Source: Chitinophaga varians (GTDB lineage Bacteria > Bacteroidota > Bacteroidia > Chitinophagales > Chitinophagaceae). Taken from it: 64,000 nucleotides of DNA. Positions 47,190-57,110 of this stretch are shown here, one piece after another. The translations under genes and the position numbers were made by a program. The notes under the pieces were generated by a model, which did not search any database, was not told the DNA's origin, and saw nothing but the letters and a program-made list of their open reading frames with translations. Numbering within the stretch: the first letter of the stretch is position 1; every line of letters starts with the position of its first letter. Location: NCBI RefSeq assembly GCF_012641275.1, contig NZ_JABAIA010000001.1, positions 744,001 to 808,000 on the forward strand, in the 5' to 3' direction.

Positions 47190-50100
47190 ATGACCAGGAA
47201 ATTATTTTTATTGATTTGTCTTCCTCTCCTGTTGTTAACAGGTGTAAGTCTGGGGCAGAATAATCTTGAGATATACGGCCCGACAACTGTGAAAGTTGGA
47301 GAAAAGGTGATGTATTCAGCTGTGCTTCATGCATATGATCCCAATAATCCTAATCCGGATTATTGCTGGTCTGTAACAGGAGGCAATTACCAGATCGTCA
47401 ACGATGGCTGCAGGCCTGTGGGGCAGCCGGCCAGAATTTGCGAAAAATGTACAAACATAGAAGTCACCTGGACCGGAAGTGGTACCGGGAATGTCCAAGT
47501 GTCTACTGAAAATGGATATAGCGCTAATCTCAGCGTTACTATCGTTACTCCTATCATCTTACAACAGATTACACCAGTTTTGCAGTATATAAAGTACAAC
47601 ACAATACCGGTAACATTAACCCAGACGACACCCTCTGGTGGCAATGGTATTTTTACTTATCAGTGGCAAAAGCTTAACAGTGAATTTGAATGGGAAAATA
47701 TTAGCGGGGCCACCGCTATTTCCTATACACCTGCTGCGCTGACTAAAAATATGAAGTATCGTGTAATGGTCACTTCTTATGATGCCAGTGTATTTAGCCG
47801 GGAAGCAGAAGTAGTAGTACGGCGCCCTCTTCAGCCGGGAGAAATTTATGGCTATCAGGTGACATCACCTAATACCCGTCCGCGCACGATTAAGGGAGAG
47901 CCGGCGAGTGGTGATGAAGGGCGGTTTGTATATCAATGGGAGGAATCTGCCGATAGAAATACATGGACCAATATTACAGGAGCTACGCAGCTACATTATT
48001 CCCCACCGGTAATTACTGCAACCAGATATTATCGCAGAAAGGTAACGTCCACCTATGGATCTTCTACCTCTAATGCATATACACAGATCGCAACGGTGGC
48101 AGTGAATGACGGACAGTCGGCCAATACACCCGTTTCAAACGCCGCCGCTTATACGCAACCGGAAATCCGTCTGAATGATCTTGGTCCCAACGCCATTACC
48201 GCTTACAACAGCAATATCATTACCGAGGCAAACCTTTTAAAACCCGGTGTCAATACAGATGCTGATATTAGTGCGCTCGCTCCCAAAGATGCTGCCATTC
48301 AAAAAGTATGGTATGATGGAATTGGAAGACCACTGCAGCAGGTGTCCGTAAAAACGGATGCCCTCAAAAAAGATCTGGTATATCCCATCGCTTATGATGA
48401 TCTTGGACGCAGCAGGGAAGTGTTTCTGCCTTATATAGACAGTACTTCCTCCGGTGCTTTAAAAACCAATGCCGGCACCGGCCAGTGGAACTTTTATAAA
48501 AAAATGTTCCCTACAGAGAACTTTTTTTATAATAAACGTGTCAACGATGCGCAGGGCAATAATCTGCAGGATGCCACAGCGGGCAATAGCTGGATGGGTT
48601 CCAATGCAGGAACATCCGGTTATGTCAGGGCCATGTTGCCGGGAGAACAAGTATGGAGATGGGTGATGATAAATGACACCACCCCGGCGCTGGCAGCAGG
48701 AGCACAACGACTGTATGATACAACGGAAATAACTGTCAACGAATCCCTGGACATCGACGGCAGATTATCCATTTCTTATCTCGATCGCCAGGGAAAGGTA
48801 ATCATGAGCAAGGCGCAGTATGATGAAAATAGTCAGATATGGCTTTGCAGCTATAATGTTTACGATGATTTTGGTCAGACAAGATATACTATTCCTCCAA
48901 AAGCCATCAGCTGGATACAGGCCAATTACAGTAGTATCCCCACTGCTACTGTCTGGCCCCTTAATACAGATATCAAGCGTAATCTCTGTACGGCTTATCA
49001 GTTTGATGACAAGGGCAGGAACACTGTCAGGAAAGATGCAGGCATAGATGATATATGGATGGTTTATGACAAAAAGAACCGACCGGTTTTAACCCAAACA
49101 CCGGGTCAGCGGCTCACCGGGAAATGGAACTACCGTGTATACGACAAACGAGGCCGTGTAGTGGTATCCGGTTTGTATGCTTCTGCTGCAACGCGTCAGC
49201 AATTGCAGGATCAGATAGACCAGGCTGCCATTCGGAATGGTAGCACGATCACCATCAATAAGCCTGCTCCGGTTGATCTGATAGTTAGCCGCTATGATGG
49301 TGCTTCCAGCTATATCGCTAAAAACTCAGTAGCACTGGAGGATGGATTCTCTACTCCGGATAATACTGAAATACTGATTCAGACAGATCCTGCATTACAG
49401 GACCAACAGATCGTATCCCGGACTGAAGTGGATGAAGACTATCTGGGCCTGAGCAACTGTTCGTCCTGCACCCCGTTGAACATAAATTACTATGATAATT
49501 ATGATTTCCCGGGTGCCAGTGAGAGGGCTTTTAATACAACCTATATTGATAAGGTAAACAGCGGATCAGGATTGCCCAAGCCGGTGAAATCACAGCGTAC
49601 CGACGGACTGATAACAGGGTCCCGTATTAAGGTATTATATCCTTCCGGTGTTTCGGGGCCGGAATGGCTGACTTCTGTTACCTATTACGACGACAGAGGC
49701 AGGATTATTCAGGCACATGTTGATAATATTCTGGGAGGCACAGATGTTGAAAGTGTCCAGTTCGACTTTACCAGTCAGGTTATCAGTACACACAAGATAA
49801 ATAATAATCCCTGGGGAAAACCGCAAAAGACGCTGGAAACACGGTTGCGTAACGTATACTATGATGATGGTAAACTGAAAGAGAAATGGCTGGCTGTAAA
49901 TAACCAACCCGAAAAAAGGCTGGAAGACTACTATTACAACGATCTTGGACAGATTACCCGGAAAGTACTGGGTAATGGTATTGAAACACTTAATTACACC
50001 TATAACCTTAAAGGCTGGTTGACAGGGATCAATGCTGATTATGCTGATAATAAAACAAACCCGCATTTTTTTGGTACCAGAATTGCGTTTAATGAAGGGT

Positions 50101-52775
50101 TCCGGCGTAGCCAGCTGGGTGGGAAGGCGTCTGGTGTTATCTGGAGAAGGGCCGGCTCCCCGGATGAAGCGATGGGATATGGTTATGACTATGATATTGC
50201 CAACAGACTTAAGACAGCCCATTTTATCAGAAATACAGGCGGTAGTAGCGGAGAATGGTCACAACAGGAGAAAAATTATACGGTGGATAATCTGAGATAC
50301 GATGAAGGCGGTAATATCATGTCTATGCGTAGTTATGCTACCCTGCTGGGTAATACAAAAGCAGTAGATGACCTTACCTATACCTACCAGCCTGATTCCT
50401 ATGTGTTATCGAGAGTGACGGATGCCGCCGGGGACAACAAACAGTCAGATTTCAAAAACGGCAATACCACTACGGACCAGTATACTTATAACAAAGACGG
50501 CAATCTCATCAGTGATGCCAATAAAGGTGTAGCAATGACCTGGAATAATGTCATTGAAAAGCCTGATGTGCTTACGTTTGGGGGTGATGCCAATAAAACG
50601 ATCAAATACGTATATGATGCCTCCGGCTACAGATGGCAAAAGATCGTGAAAGAAGGAAATGCACTGACAACCTATACCTACATTGGAAATATAGTGTATA
50701 AGAATGATAGTATCCTGCTGCATTTCGGCCATAGTGCGGGAAGAATCCGGATGGTTACATCGTCAACCACTAACCAGACCAGTTTCTGCAATGACTATTT
50801 CCTGACGGACCAGATTGGTAATATCCGCACAGTTATCACAGATCAGAAGGACACTGCTGTTTATAATGCTTCGATGGAACCAGCCCGCGATGCAGTGGAA
50901 AACGCTATTTTCAGCAACAGGGACGGAACGAAAGAAACAATACCTGCTACCTACCCGTTTTATAATGCCAATACCAACAGGTTCTGGAGCAAACTAAACG
51001 GAAGTGATGTCAATAAGCGTATCGGTCCTTCTCTGGTGTTAAAAGTGATGGCCGGTGATACAATTGATGTTGGTACAAGAGCATTCTACAAAACCATGAG
51101 CCCATCTAATACAGGAACTCCTGTTAACGATATGGTCAGTGCCTTGCTCAATGCTATGCTGGGCAGCCAGGGAACAGCAGTGGATGGGGGCCATGGCAAT
51201 CTTGTACAGGGCAACAATACCATAATCAATAAAACTGATTTTAGTACTTTTATTCAAACCACGCAGCAACAGAATAATACGCAGGGTACCGCTCCAAAGG
51301 CGTACCTCAATTATCTACTTTTTGATGAAGATTTTAAGATGGTCAGTGGGCAGGTATTGCGTATAAATAAGGGCGCAGATGTGATGCAGGAATATGTTGG
51401 TCAGATCACCGTACCTAAAAACGGATTCCTCTATGTATATACCAGCAACGAGAGTGTGACAGATGTATGGTTTGATGATCTCATGGTAGTACATAGGAGC
51501 GGACCATTGATCCAGGAGAATACTTTATATCCCTATGGATTGTCTATTGCTTCCCAAAGTAGCTCTGCGCCCATGCGTACGGCCAATAACAACCTTTATC
51601 AGGCTAAGGAACTGGATGGGGAAATGGGGCTTAACATGTACTATTTTGATTATAGATATTATGATCCGCAACTGGGGCGTTTTATCAGCATAGACCCGGG
51701 CCGTCAGTTTGCCAACGGTTATCAGGGCATGGGAAACAACCCGGCTATGTTTGTAGATCCTGATGGCCGTTTCGTTTGGTTTGTTGTTGCCATCGGCGCA
51801 GCTTTCGGTGCTTTTTCGGGATATAGTGTTGCAAAAGCAAAAGGAGCGAAGGGTTTCTGGGAGTGGTTTGGATACATCGGCGCAGGTGCTGTTATCGGAG
51901 GCGCCTCTGCCGGTGCAGGATCGGCCATAGGGTCGGCTGCAGGCGCCGTACTCACGAATGCCACCGGTACTATTGCCCATGCGGGCCTGTTTGCCTCTGC
52001 TATAGGTGGCGCAGTAGGCGGAGGCTTATCAGGATTGGGCTTCAGTGCCTTATCTGGTAGCGAGAATATATGGGGCGCAGTGGGTACGGGAATGCTCACT
52101 GGCGCGATAGGAGGCGCGGCAGGCTCCTATATTGGTGGTGGTGGCGGCGCGCTGGTCTCCGGTTTTGCCAGTGGTACTATCGGCAATGCTTTGGGTGGCG
52201 GTGATTTCGGAAGTATTTTAAAAGCAGGTCTGATAGGTGCTGCAACATCCTGGGGTGTATATCAACTGTCTACTTCTATCAATTATAAAGCTTATAGCAA
52301 ACTAACTGACCCCGGTGCCAAACTAACCAGAAAACAGTTTGCCATTATCAGTAAATTAGTACAGCGGTCCTTTGCCAGAGGCAAGGAGTATGGAGGGTTT
52401 GTAAACGCAGACGGTACAGTAACCTGGTCCAAAGGAGGTAAGTCCACCATGACAGGTTATGAAGAAGCCAGACATGCCGATGCGAAGTTCTCTTTCCATA
52501 CACATCCTAACAATGGCCATAGCTGGGTACATGAGCATAGTGGTACGCATCCGGTGACGAGCTATTCTATGGGTAAAACTTTATATCAGGGAGATATTCA
52601 GGTAGATAAGATCGATGGATTAAATTCGCTGGTCATTAGCCGGTCTAATGTTTTTTATCATGATCTGATGCCTACAGACTTTAACCCGCTCAATGACCTT
52701 TCCAATGTATCACAGAATCTGATGCCAAATAGGGTATTTAACCCATATCCTTATAATACCTTCCCGGTTTATTAA
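47190..52775 (+). CDS. Secreted RHS protein with Ig/PKD-like N-terminus and JAMM/JAB-like C-terminal domain
   Basis: From the Met at 47190 the protein has 1861 residues. It has a signal peptide (1-23), a PKD-like domain (about 24-120), two Ig-like domains (about 125-310), a DUF6443-like part (KVWYDGIGRPLQQVS), YD repeats and an RHS core ending LGRFISIDPGRQ, then VDPDGRFV near residue 1524. A hydrophobic Gly/Ala-rich section follows (about 1525-1690). The last ~150 residues resemble a JAMM/JAB metalloprotease: Glu1733 in GKEYGGFV, His1770 and His1772 in FSFHTHPN and Asp1802 in QGDIQ. The usual Ser before that Asp is not obvious. Such domains occur as deubiquitinase-like or peptidase tips of RHS toxins. 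The longer TTG start adds 6 residues. The next gene is 13 bp away. Confidence 0.87.
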   Translation: MTRKLFLLICLPLLLLTGVSLGQNNLEIYGPTTVKVGEKVMYSAVLHAYDPNNPNPDYCWSVTGGNYQIVNDGCRPVGQPARICEKCTNIEVTWTGSGTGNVQVSTENGYSANLSVTIVTPIILQQITPVLQYIKYNTIPVTLTQTTPSGGNGIFTYQWQKLNSEFEWENISGATAISYTPAALTKNMKYRVMVTSYDASVFSREAEVVVRRPLQPGEIYGYQVTSPNTRPRTIKGEPASGDEGRFVYQWEESADRNTWTNITGATQLHYSPPVITATRYYRRKVTSTYGSSTSNAYTQIATVAVNDGQSANTPVSNAAAYTQPEIRLNDLGPNAITAYNSNIITEANLLKPGVNTDADISALAPKDAAIQKVWYDGIGRPLQQVSVKTDALKKDLVYPIAYDDLGRSREVFLPYIDSTSSGALKTNAGTGQWNFYKKMFPTENFFYNKRVNDAQGNNLQDATAGNSWMGSNAGTSGYVRAMLPGEQVWRWVMINDTTPALAAGAQRLYDTTEITVNESLDIDGRLSISYLDRQGKVIMSKAQYDENSQIWLCSYNVYDDFGQTRYTIPPKAISWIQANYSSIPTATVWPLNTDIKRNLCTAYQFDDKGRNTVRKDAGIDDIWMVYDKKNRPVLTQTPGQRLTGKWNYRVYDKRGRVVVSGLYASAATRQQLQDQIDQAAIRNGSTITINKPAPVDLIVSRYDGASSYIAKNSVALEDGFSTPDNTEILIQTDPALQDQQIVSRTEVDEDYLGLSNCSSCTPLNINYYDNYDFPGASERAFNTTYIDKVNSGSGLPKPVKSQRTDGLITGSRIKVLYPSGVSGPEWLTSVTYYDDRGRIIQAHVDNILGGTDVESVQFDFTSQVISTHKINNNPWGKPQKTLETRLRNVYYDDGKLKEKWLAVNNQPEKRLEDYYYNDLGQITRKVLGNGIETLNYTYNLKGWLTGINADYADNKTNPHFFGTRIAFNEGFRRSQLGGKASGVIWRRAGSPDEAMGYGYDYDIANRLKTAHFIRNTGGSSGEWSQQEKNYTVDNLRYDEGGNIMSMRSYATLLGNTKAVDDLTYTYQPDSYVLSRVTDAAGDNKQSDFKNGNTTTDQYTYNKDGNLISDANKGVAMTWNNVIEKPDVLTFGGDANKTIKYVYDASGYRWQKIVKEGNALTTYTYIGNIVYKNDSILLHFGHSAGRIRMVTSSTTNQTSFCNDYFLTDQIGNIRTVITDQKDTAVYNASMEPARDAVENAIFSNRDGTKETIPATYPFYNANTNRFWSKLNGSDVNKRIGPSLVLKVMAGDTIDVGTRAFYKTMSPSNTGTPVNDMVSALLNAMLGSQGTAVDGGHGNLVQGNNTIINKTDFSTFIQTTQQQNNTQGTAPKAYLNYLLFDEDFKMVSGQVLRINKGADVMQEYVGQITVPKNGFLYVYTSNESVTDVWFDDLMVVHRSGPLIQENTLYPYGLSIASQSSSAPMRTANNNLYQAKELDGEMGLNMYYFDYRYYDPQLGRFISIDPGRQFANGYQGMGNNPAMFVDPDGRFVWFVVAIGAAFGAFSGYSVAKAKGAKGFWEWFGYIGAGAVIGGASAGAGSAIGSAAGAVLTNATGTIAHAGLFASAIGGAVGGGLSGLGFSALSGSENIWGAVGTGMLTGAIGGAAGSYIGGGGGALVSGFASGTIGNALGGGDFGSILKAGLIGAATSWGVYQLSTSINYKAYSKLTDPGAKLTRKQFAIISKLVQRSFARGKEYGGFVNADGTVTWSKGGKSTMTGYEEARHADAKFSFHTHPNNGHSWVHEHSGTHPVTSYSMGKTLYQGDIQVDKIDGLNSLVISRSNVFYHDLMPTDFNPLNDLSNVSQNLMPNRVFNPYPYNTFPVY

Positions 52776-52788
52776 AAAAAACAATACC

Positions 52789-53097
52789 ATGCAAAAAAAC
52801 ATCTGTATCATACTGATGGTTATGTTGACTGCCTGTGCTACCGCCCAGCAGGCAAAACATGCGCGTAGATTTAACTATACCGCAAAAGGATGCCAGGTGG
52901 ATTCGCTCAAAAAACAGAGCATCGCTTTGTTTACGCGATACAACGAAAAAGACAATCCCTTTATAGTAGATGTGACCGAAACAGATTCTTTTTTTATTAT
53001 CCGGAAGTATCCTGCGAAACCTGCATACGGAGGGACTGTGGATGTCTGGATATCAAAAACAGAATGTAAGGTGGTAAAAGAGCGGTGGGGACAATAA
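52789..53097 (+). CDS. Small lipoprotein, candidate immunity partner of the RHS protein
   Basis: I recognise no family with certainty. The 102-residue protein has a lipobox (LTAC, Cys near residue 16). The body is beta-rich and ends TVDVWISKTECKVVKERWGQ, which looks like the last strands of PepSY-like or NTF2-like small proteins. The gene is 13 bp after the RHS gene and is the last of the operon before a strong bidirectional terminator. The location is that of an immunity gene. Being a periplasmic lipoprotein, it would meet a toxin entering the periplasm. Its sequence is unrelated to the small membrane protein of the first locus. Confidence 0.65.
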   Translation: MQKNICIILMVMLTACATAQQAKHARRFNYTAKGCQVDSLKKQSIALFTRYNEKDNPFIVDVTETDSFFIIRKYPAKPAYGGTVDVWISKTECKVVKERWGQ

Positions 53098-53105
53098 CTA
53101 TTAAT

Positions 53106-53158
53106 CTATCAATACAAAACAGGCCGCTTCTGAAAAGACGGCCTGTTTGTATTGATAG
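53106..53158. terminator. Bidirectional terminator between the second RHS locus and the SDR gene
   Basis: A ~20-bp stem (53106-53126 with 53139-53158; one bulged A) contains AACAGGCCG/CGGCCTGTT. It sits 9 bp past the lipoprotein stop and 22 bp past the stop of the converging SDR gene. Confidence 0.85.
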
Positions 53159-53179
53159 CCGCCATCAGGCTGTTCCTAC

Positions 53180-53941
53180 TTATTGAGAGATCCATCCACC
53201 GTCAACCGGGAGGGCTACGCCAGTGACAAAAGAGGCTGCATCCGAACAAAGCCATATCACTGCTGCCGCTACTTCTGCCGGCTCTCCCATGCGCCCTACA
53301 GGTTCCATGTCCACAAATTGTTGTTCTGCCTGCTTATTATTCCCCGTAAAGCGGTCTATCATGGGTGTTTTTATAACACCCGGACAAACAGCATTTACCC
53401 GGATACCCCATTTGGCGTATTCCAGCGCGGCGGTTTTGGTAAGCCCTATCACACCATGCTTGCTGGCAACATATGCAGGGAGCGAAGGAAACCCCACCAA
53501 ACCGGCCACAGATGCGCAATTGACAATAGCACCGCTACCCTGCTGCAACATATGGGAGAGCTCGTGTTTCATACACAGCCAGACACCGGTAAGATTTACA
53601 GCCAACGTTCTTTCCCAGTTCTCCTGGGTACACTGTTGCGTGGTAGCTGCCACACCTTCAATCCCTGCATTATTGAAGGCAAAATCCAGCCTGCCGTACA
53701 TACTGATGGTTTTATCAATCATCGCTTCAATGTCGGACGCTTTACTGACATCACATTTTATAAACGTTGCTTTACCTCCGTCAGCTTCTATTTGTTGCAA
53801 TGTCTCCCGGTTAAGGTCTTCCACACAATCTGCGATCACTACCGACGCTCCCTGCCGCGCAAATGCAATGGCCGTGGCACGGCCAATACCAAAGCTTCCA
53901 CCCGTAACAATGGCTACTTTATTATTGAATATCGTATTCAT
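53180..53941 (-). CDS. SDR family oxidoreductase
   Basis: The 253-residue classical short-chain dehydrogenase has the cofactor motif TGGSFGIGRATA (near residue 13), the NNAG motif, catalytic Ser in NCASVAGL and Tyr/Lys in YVASKHGVIG. ADCVED at the end of the second strand suggests NAD preference. It ends LPVDGGW as usual for 3-oxoacyl-ACP reductase-like or cyclopentanol dehydrogenase-like enzymes. The substrate is not predictable. It is divergent from the ATP-cone nuclease. Confidence 0.93.
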   Translation of the reverse strand: MNTIFNNKVAIVTGGSFGIGRATAIAFARQGASVVIADCVEDLNRETLQQIEADGGKATFIKCDVSKASDIEAMIDKTISMYGRLDFAFNNAGIEGVAATTQQCTQENWERTLAVNLTGVWLCMKHELSHMLQQGSGAIVNCASVAGLVGFPSLPAYVASKHGVIGLTKTAALEYAKWGIRVNAVCPGVIKTPMIDRFTGNNKQAEQQFVDMEPVGRMGEPAEVAAAVIWLCSDAASFVTGVALPVDGGWISQ

Positions 53942-54105
53942 ATTTTTATTTTATTCCGGTGAAAAAACTCTACAGAAAAATTTCCGGTCTGTTACCTGTT
54001 TCATTGTGTTTGTTAAAGTTAGACGAACGGTATGCAGCAAGGAATGATGCTTGTCAATCGCTTGTCTGATTTACGTCGTGTTTTTGTCTGCACCTGAATG
54101 AATAC

Positions 54106-54119
54106 ATGACCACAATCAA
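54106..54119. promoter_or_regulatory. Crp/Fnr-like dyad upstream of the ATP-cone nuclease
   Basis: ATGAC-N4-ATCAA (54106-54119) has the 5-4-5 layout of Fnr-family sites (TTGAT-N4-ATCAA), with imperfect symmetry. It is 72 bp before the nuclease start. A more symmetric copy is at 57048-57063 in the same cluster. Confidence 0.4.
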
Positions 54120-54190
54120 TAAAAATGATAATGAATATCACATATTGCCACGCCATACAGGCATAAATTAGCCGGAGAAAGACTTTTGAT

Positions 54191-55060
54191 ATGGCAACGA
54201 AACAACCATCCATACTGGTGACAAAATCCGATGGGACCATCGTCCCGTTCTCCGTTGAGAAGATAAGACGGTCCCTGAAGCGATCAGGGGCTGCCAATGA
54301 AACAATTGAGCATATAATCAATGAATTATACAAACGTCTGTACCCAAATATATCAACCCGTACGATATACAAGACCGCGTATGATATTTTAAAGAAGTCA
54401 TCCAGGCAGGTGGCAGGCCGTTACAAGCTCAAACGGGCCATCTTCGAATTAGGCCCATCGGGATTTCCATTTGAACAATATATAGCTGAGCTGTTCAGGC
54501 AAGCCGGATATTCCGCCATTACGAACAGGGTAATGACAGGCCATTGCGTTACACATGAAGTAGACATCTATGCCGTCAAGGATAAAAAATTCTGTGTAAT
54601 TGAATGCAAGTACCATCAACTGCAGGGTACACACTGTGACGTAAAAATCCCCTTATATATTCAATCCCGTTTCAAAGATATTGAATGGCACATGAAAGAA
54701 ACGAACGACAGCCAGCATCAGGAGTATCAGGGATGGCTGATAACCAATACGCGGATAACACCGGATGCAACCCAGTATGCAGCATGTATGGGCTTGAATA
54801 TGTTATCATGGGACTACCCCGCCGACCGGGGGCTGAAAGACGTGGTCGACAAAACCGGGCTTTATCCTATTACTTGTCTTTCCACGTTAAGTCGTCATGA
54901 AAAATACATGCTGCTGGAAAAAGGAATTGTGCTGTGCCGTAGCCTGACAGAAAAGCCGGACCATTTGTCCGGCATTGGAATAACCGGCCCCAGGTATTTT
55001 ACAGTACTGACGGAAGCTCAGCATTTATGTGAACACATCGTGAAAATGGAATGGGTATGA
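54191..55060 (+). CDS. ATP-cone domain fused to an Mrr-like restriction endonuclease domain
   Basis: Residues 5-95 are an ATP cone (ILVTKSDGTIVPFSVEKIRRSL and a helical bundle as in NrdR/NrdA, shown in part). Residues 95-195 have a PD-(D/E)xK nuclease core: FPFEQYIAELFRQAGYSA, the acidic site in HEVDIYAVKDKKFCVIECKYH (Asp, then E-x-K) and ITNTRITPDA. The C-terminal ~100 residues follow the Mrr style. The ATP cone normally senses ATP or dATP. The fusion suggests a nucleotide-gated DNase. It sits among universal-stress-type genes, and converges on the L,D-transpeptidase gene. Function is inferred from domains. Confidence 0.87.
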   Translation: MATKQPSILVTKSDGTIVPFSVEKIRRSLKRSGAANETIEHIINELYKRLYPNISTRTIYKTAYDILKKSSRQVAGRYKLKRAIFELGPSGFPFEQYIAELFRQAGYSAITNRVMTGHCVTHEVDIYAVKDKKFCVIECKYHQLQGTHCDVKIPLYIQSRFKDIEWHMKETNDSQHQEYQGWLITNTRITPDATQYAACMGLNMLSWDYPADRGLKDVVDKTGLYPITCLSTLSRHEKYMLLEKGIVLCRSLTEKPDHLSGIGITGPRYFTVLTEAQHLCEHIVKMEWV

Positions 55061-55067
55061 TTACCGA

Positions 55068-56573
55068 TCAGTTATTTTCCCTGTAGACATCTTCATAAAA
55101 TCTAACCTGTCCGGTAGCATCCGTCCAGGCTGTATTGTACAGTATAAACACATAAGTTGTAACAGGAACCCTGAATATTACAGGTCTCTGGTCCGGTTGA
55201 CTGCCTTTTGCTTCCAGGGCTATCATCGCGGCAGCTTCCTTATCCAATAGAAGGTGGGCCAGTTGCACAGCTTCTTCCACCCTCACGCACCCATGGCTGA
55301 AAAACCGCTGTTGCAGCATAAACAGCGCTTTACCTGGTGTATCATGAAGATACACACCGAAAGGACTATAGAAATTTAACTTCACAATACCCAGAGAATT
55401 GTCACAGCCGGTATTCTGCCGGATAACATACGGAAAATTGTTGCCGCCAAGACTGTTCCAGTCAATGGTGGATGGGGGAACAATATGTCCTTTCTTATCT
55501 AATATTTCAAATTGGTTATCAACCAGGTATTGCCGGTCTTTTTTTATTTGGGGCAACAATTCCCGGACTGCGATCCTGTTGGGTACTGTCCAGTAAGGAA
55601 ACAGCACCACTTCGGTAATGTCACTTCCAAGCGTGGGCGTCGGTGTGCTCTTTTTCCCTGTTATCACCCGGGAATACAACACCGGCTTTCCCTCCTGGTA
55701 AAACACCAGGCCCGTTGATGGAATATTCACTAATACCACAGGAGCCTCTTTCTTGTACTGATGCAGCCAGCGGAGCTGGTTTAATGCGTTATTTAATTCG
55801 AGCAACCGGTATGTCAACGGAACGTTTAACGCCTTTAGGAATGGTTCCCTCAAAACACCATCGTCCAACATATTAAACAGGCGTTGGGCCTGCCTTATCC
55901 TCGCAGATAAGGATACCTTGCCGGCGCCGGGAAGCGAGTCACTTATTCCAATCTGCCTTAACCTCAATAATAACGGTGCATTGGAGCTGTCCGCCTTTAG
56001 TGATGTAACCGGTACTTCTTTGAAAGCGGTATCCATAACAATGGGATACAAGGCGGCTATACAGTTCTTCACTGCCATGTATGCTGTATCCGATGGCTCT
56101 ACAGACGGCAGGAAATATGAAAACTGTCCGCTTAAAAGATTGTCAGCCAGTTTGGCGGCAATGTCTATTCCCGTGTTCTGTAGAGCGGGCAACCCATTAT
56201 ACTTAACAGGTAGTTTTACCAGATGGCCATATGCTACGTCGCTAAAAAAACGTATGACCGTTGCGGTTATAACGGAATCAATATGCAGTGAATCTGCTGC
56301 CGTTGGTATCTTATAGCTACTATCGGCTAAAGCTGTAGTCAACGCCGGACCGTAGTCCTCTTTATTTAACCCCAGGCGGGCGGCTTCCCGCAGGTATGCA
56401 GCAAACAGGTCAAAATTCTGTCTTCCTCCGGTAGTGAGCCAAACGGGTTTTCCGCCGGTTTTCTGGTAAAAAACGCGCACACCGGCATCTTCCATCCGTC
56501 CGGTTTGCCGGGGGAGTTGGGCATTTAAAGACAGACCCGGGAAAAGTAACAGTATAAAAAGGCAGGCTTTCAT
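55068..56573 (-). CDS. YcbB-type L,D-transpeptidase
   Basis: The 501-residue protein has a signal peptide (residues 1-18, ending LSLNAQ). A YcbB-like N-terminal helical region and putative peptidoglycan-binding section (about 60-260) precede the YkuD catalytic domain (about 280-470). The active-site motif is FFSHGCVRVEEA, with the catalytic Cys in HGC, and the upstream His lies in VYLHDTP. It forms 3-3 cross-links in peptidoglycan with mDAP. It overlaps the preceding small gene by 4 bp, so the two are coupled. Confidence 0.93.
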   Translation of the reverse strand: MKACLFILLLFPGLSLNAQLPRQTGRMEDAGVRVFYQKTGGKPVWLTTGGRQNFDLFAAYLREAARLGLNKEDYGPALTTALADSSYKIPTAADSLHIDSVITATVIRFFSDVAYGHLVKLPVKYNGLPALQNTGIDIAAKLADNLLSGQFSYFLPSVEPSDTAYMAVKNCIAALYPIVMDTAFKEVPVTSLKADSSNAPLLLRLRQIGISDSLPGAGKVSLSARIRQAQRLFNMLDDGVLREPFLKALNVPLTYRLLELNNALNQLRWLHQYKKEAPVVLVNIPSTGLVFYQEGKPVLYSRVITGKKSTPTPTLGSDITEVVLFPYWTVPNRIAVRELLPQIKKDRQYLVDNQFEILDKKGHIVPPSTIDWNSLGGNNFPYVIRQNTGCDNSLGIVKLNFYSPFGVYLHDTPGKALFMLQQRFFSHGCVRVEEAVQLAHLLLDKEAAAMIALEAKGSQPDQRPVIFRVPVTTYVFILYNTAWTDATGQVRFYEDVYRENN

Positions 56574-56974
56574 TCGGTGTCGTTATCTGGCGCGTCCGGC
56601 AACTGGAACGTATGGCTCTTTGCCGATCTGCCTGCATTATTCAACTCTTCCAGGGTCCAGTTATCTGTTTTGGTGGTTTCCAGCCATAATGTTCCCGCCT
56701 TGCGGAATATTTGGGCATTCAGGCCGAAAATGTGGCTGAAATCGTGTTCCACCTCGGCGGCAGTCCGGTAATAGCTGATATCAATCCAGCCAAAGCTGCG
56801 TCGCATTCCCATTTCCTCAACGCGTGTTTCCGGTGGTATTTTCTCTTCTTCAGGAGAATATCCGCCTTCAGGATGTGGTTTGCTGAAAAACTCCAGCTTC
56901 AGGAATGGATACAGGGTTTGGAACTTATCCTGCATATCCGCTACCATAGCTTCTTCGCTAATATACATCTGCAT
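56570..56974 (-). CDS. Hypothetical protein coupled to the L,D-transpeptidase
   Basis: The protein is 134 residues when started at the Met at 56972-56974; a longer frame exists (to 57040), but its first 22 residues look non-coding. I know no family name. It is soluble, with a helical N-terminus (SEEAMVADMQDKFQTLYPFLKLEFF, in part), charged Pro-rich middle (EEEKIPPETRVEEM) and beta-rich end. The stop overlaps the transpeptidase start by 4 bp. Its placement opposite the LOG/USP pair, with a shared dyad between them, suggests a role in the same stress response. Confidence 0.7.
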   Translation of the reverse strand: MQMYISEEAMVADMQDKFQTLYPFLKLEFFSKPHPEGGYSPEEEKIPPETRVEEMGMRRSFGWIDISYYRTAAEVEHDFSHIFGLNAQIFRKAGTLWLETTKTDNWTLEELNNAGRSAKSHTFQLPDAPDNDTE

Positions 56975-57047
56975 AAAAACGAGTTTTATTTCAATACAAT
57001 TATAGCCTCGTTTTGAGTGCGGGAAAATGAGGACAATCACGCTGTTC

Positions 57048-57063
57048 CATGACAGTGGTCATG
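57048..57063. promoter_or_regulatory. Crp/Fnr-like dyad in the divergent promoter of the stress cluster
   Basis: CATGAC-AGTG-GTCATG is a perfect 6-4-6 inverted repeat. It fits the Crp/Fnr-family half-site spacing. TAATTTTA at 57090-57097 is a near match to the -7 box; a site about 40-50 bp upstream of the start of transcription would fit activation. The dyad may serve the minus-strand L,D-transpeptidase pair as well. Confidence 0.5.
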
Positions 57064-57110
57064 ATGCCCGAAGGAAAATCGTGGTAAATTAATTTTACAA
57101 TATTCAATAT

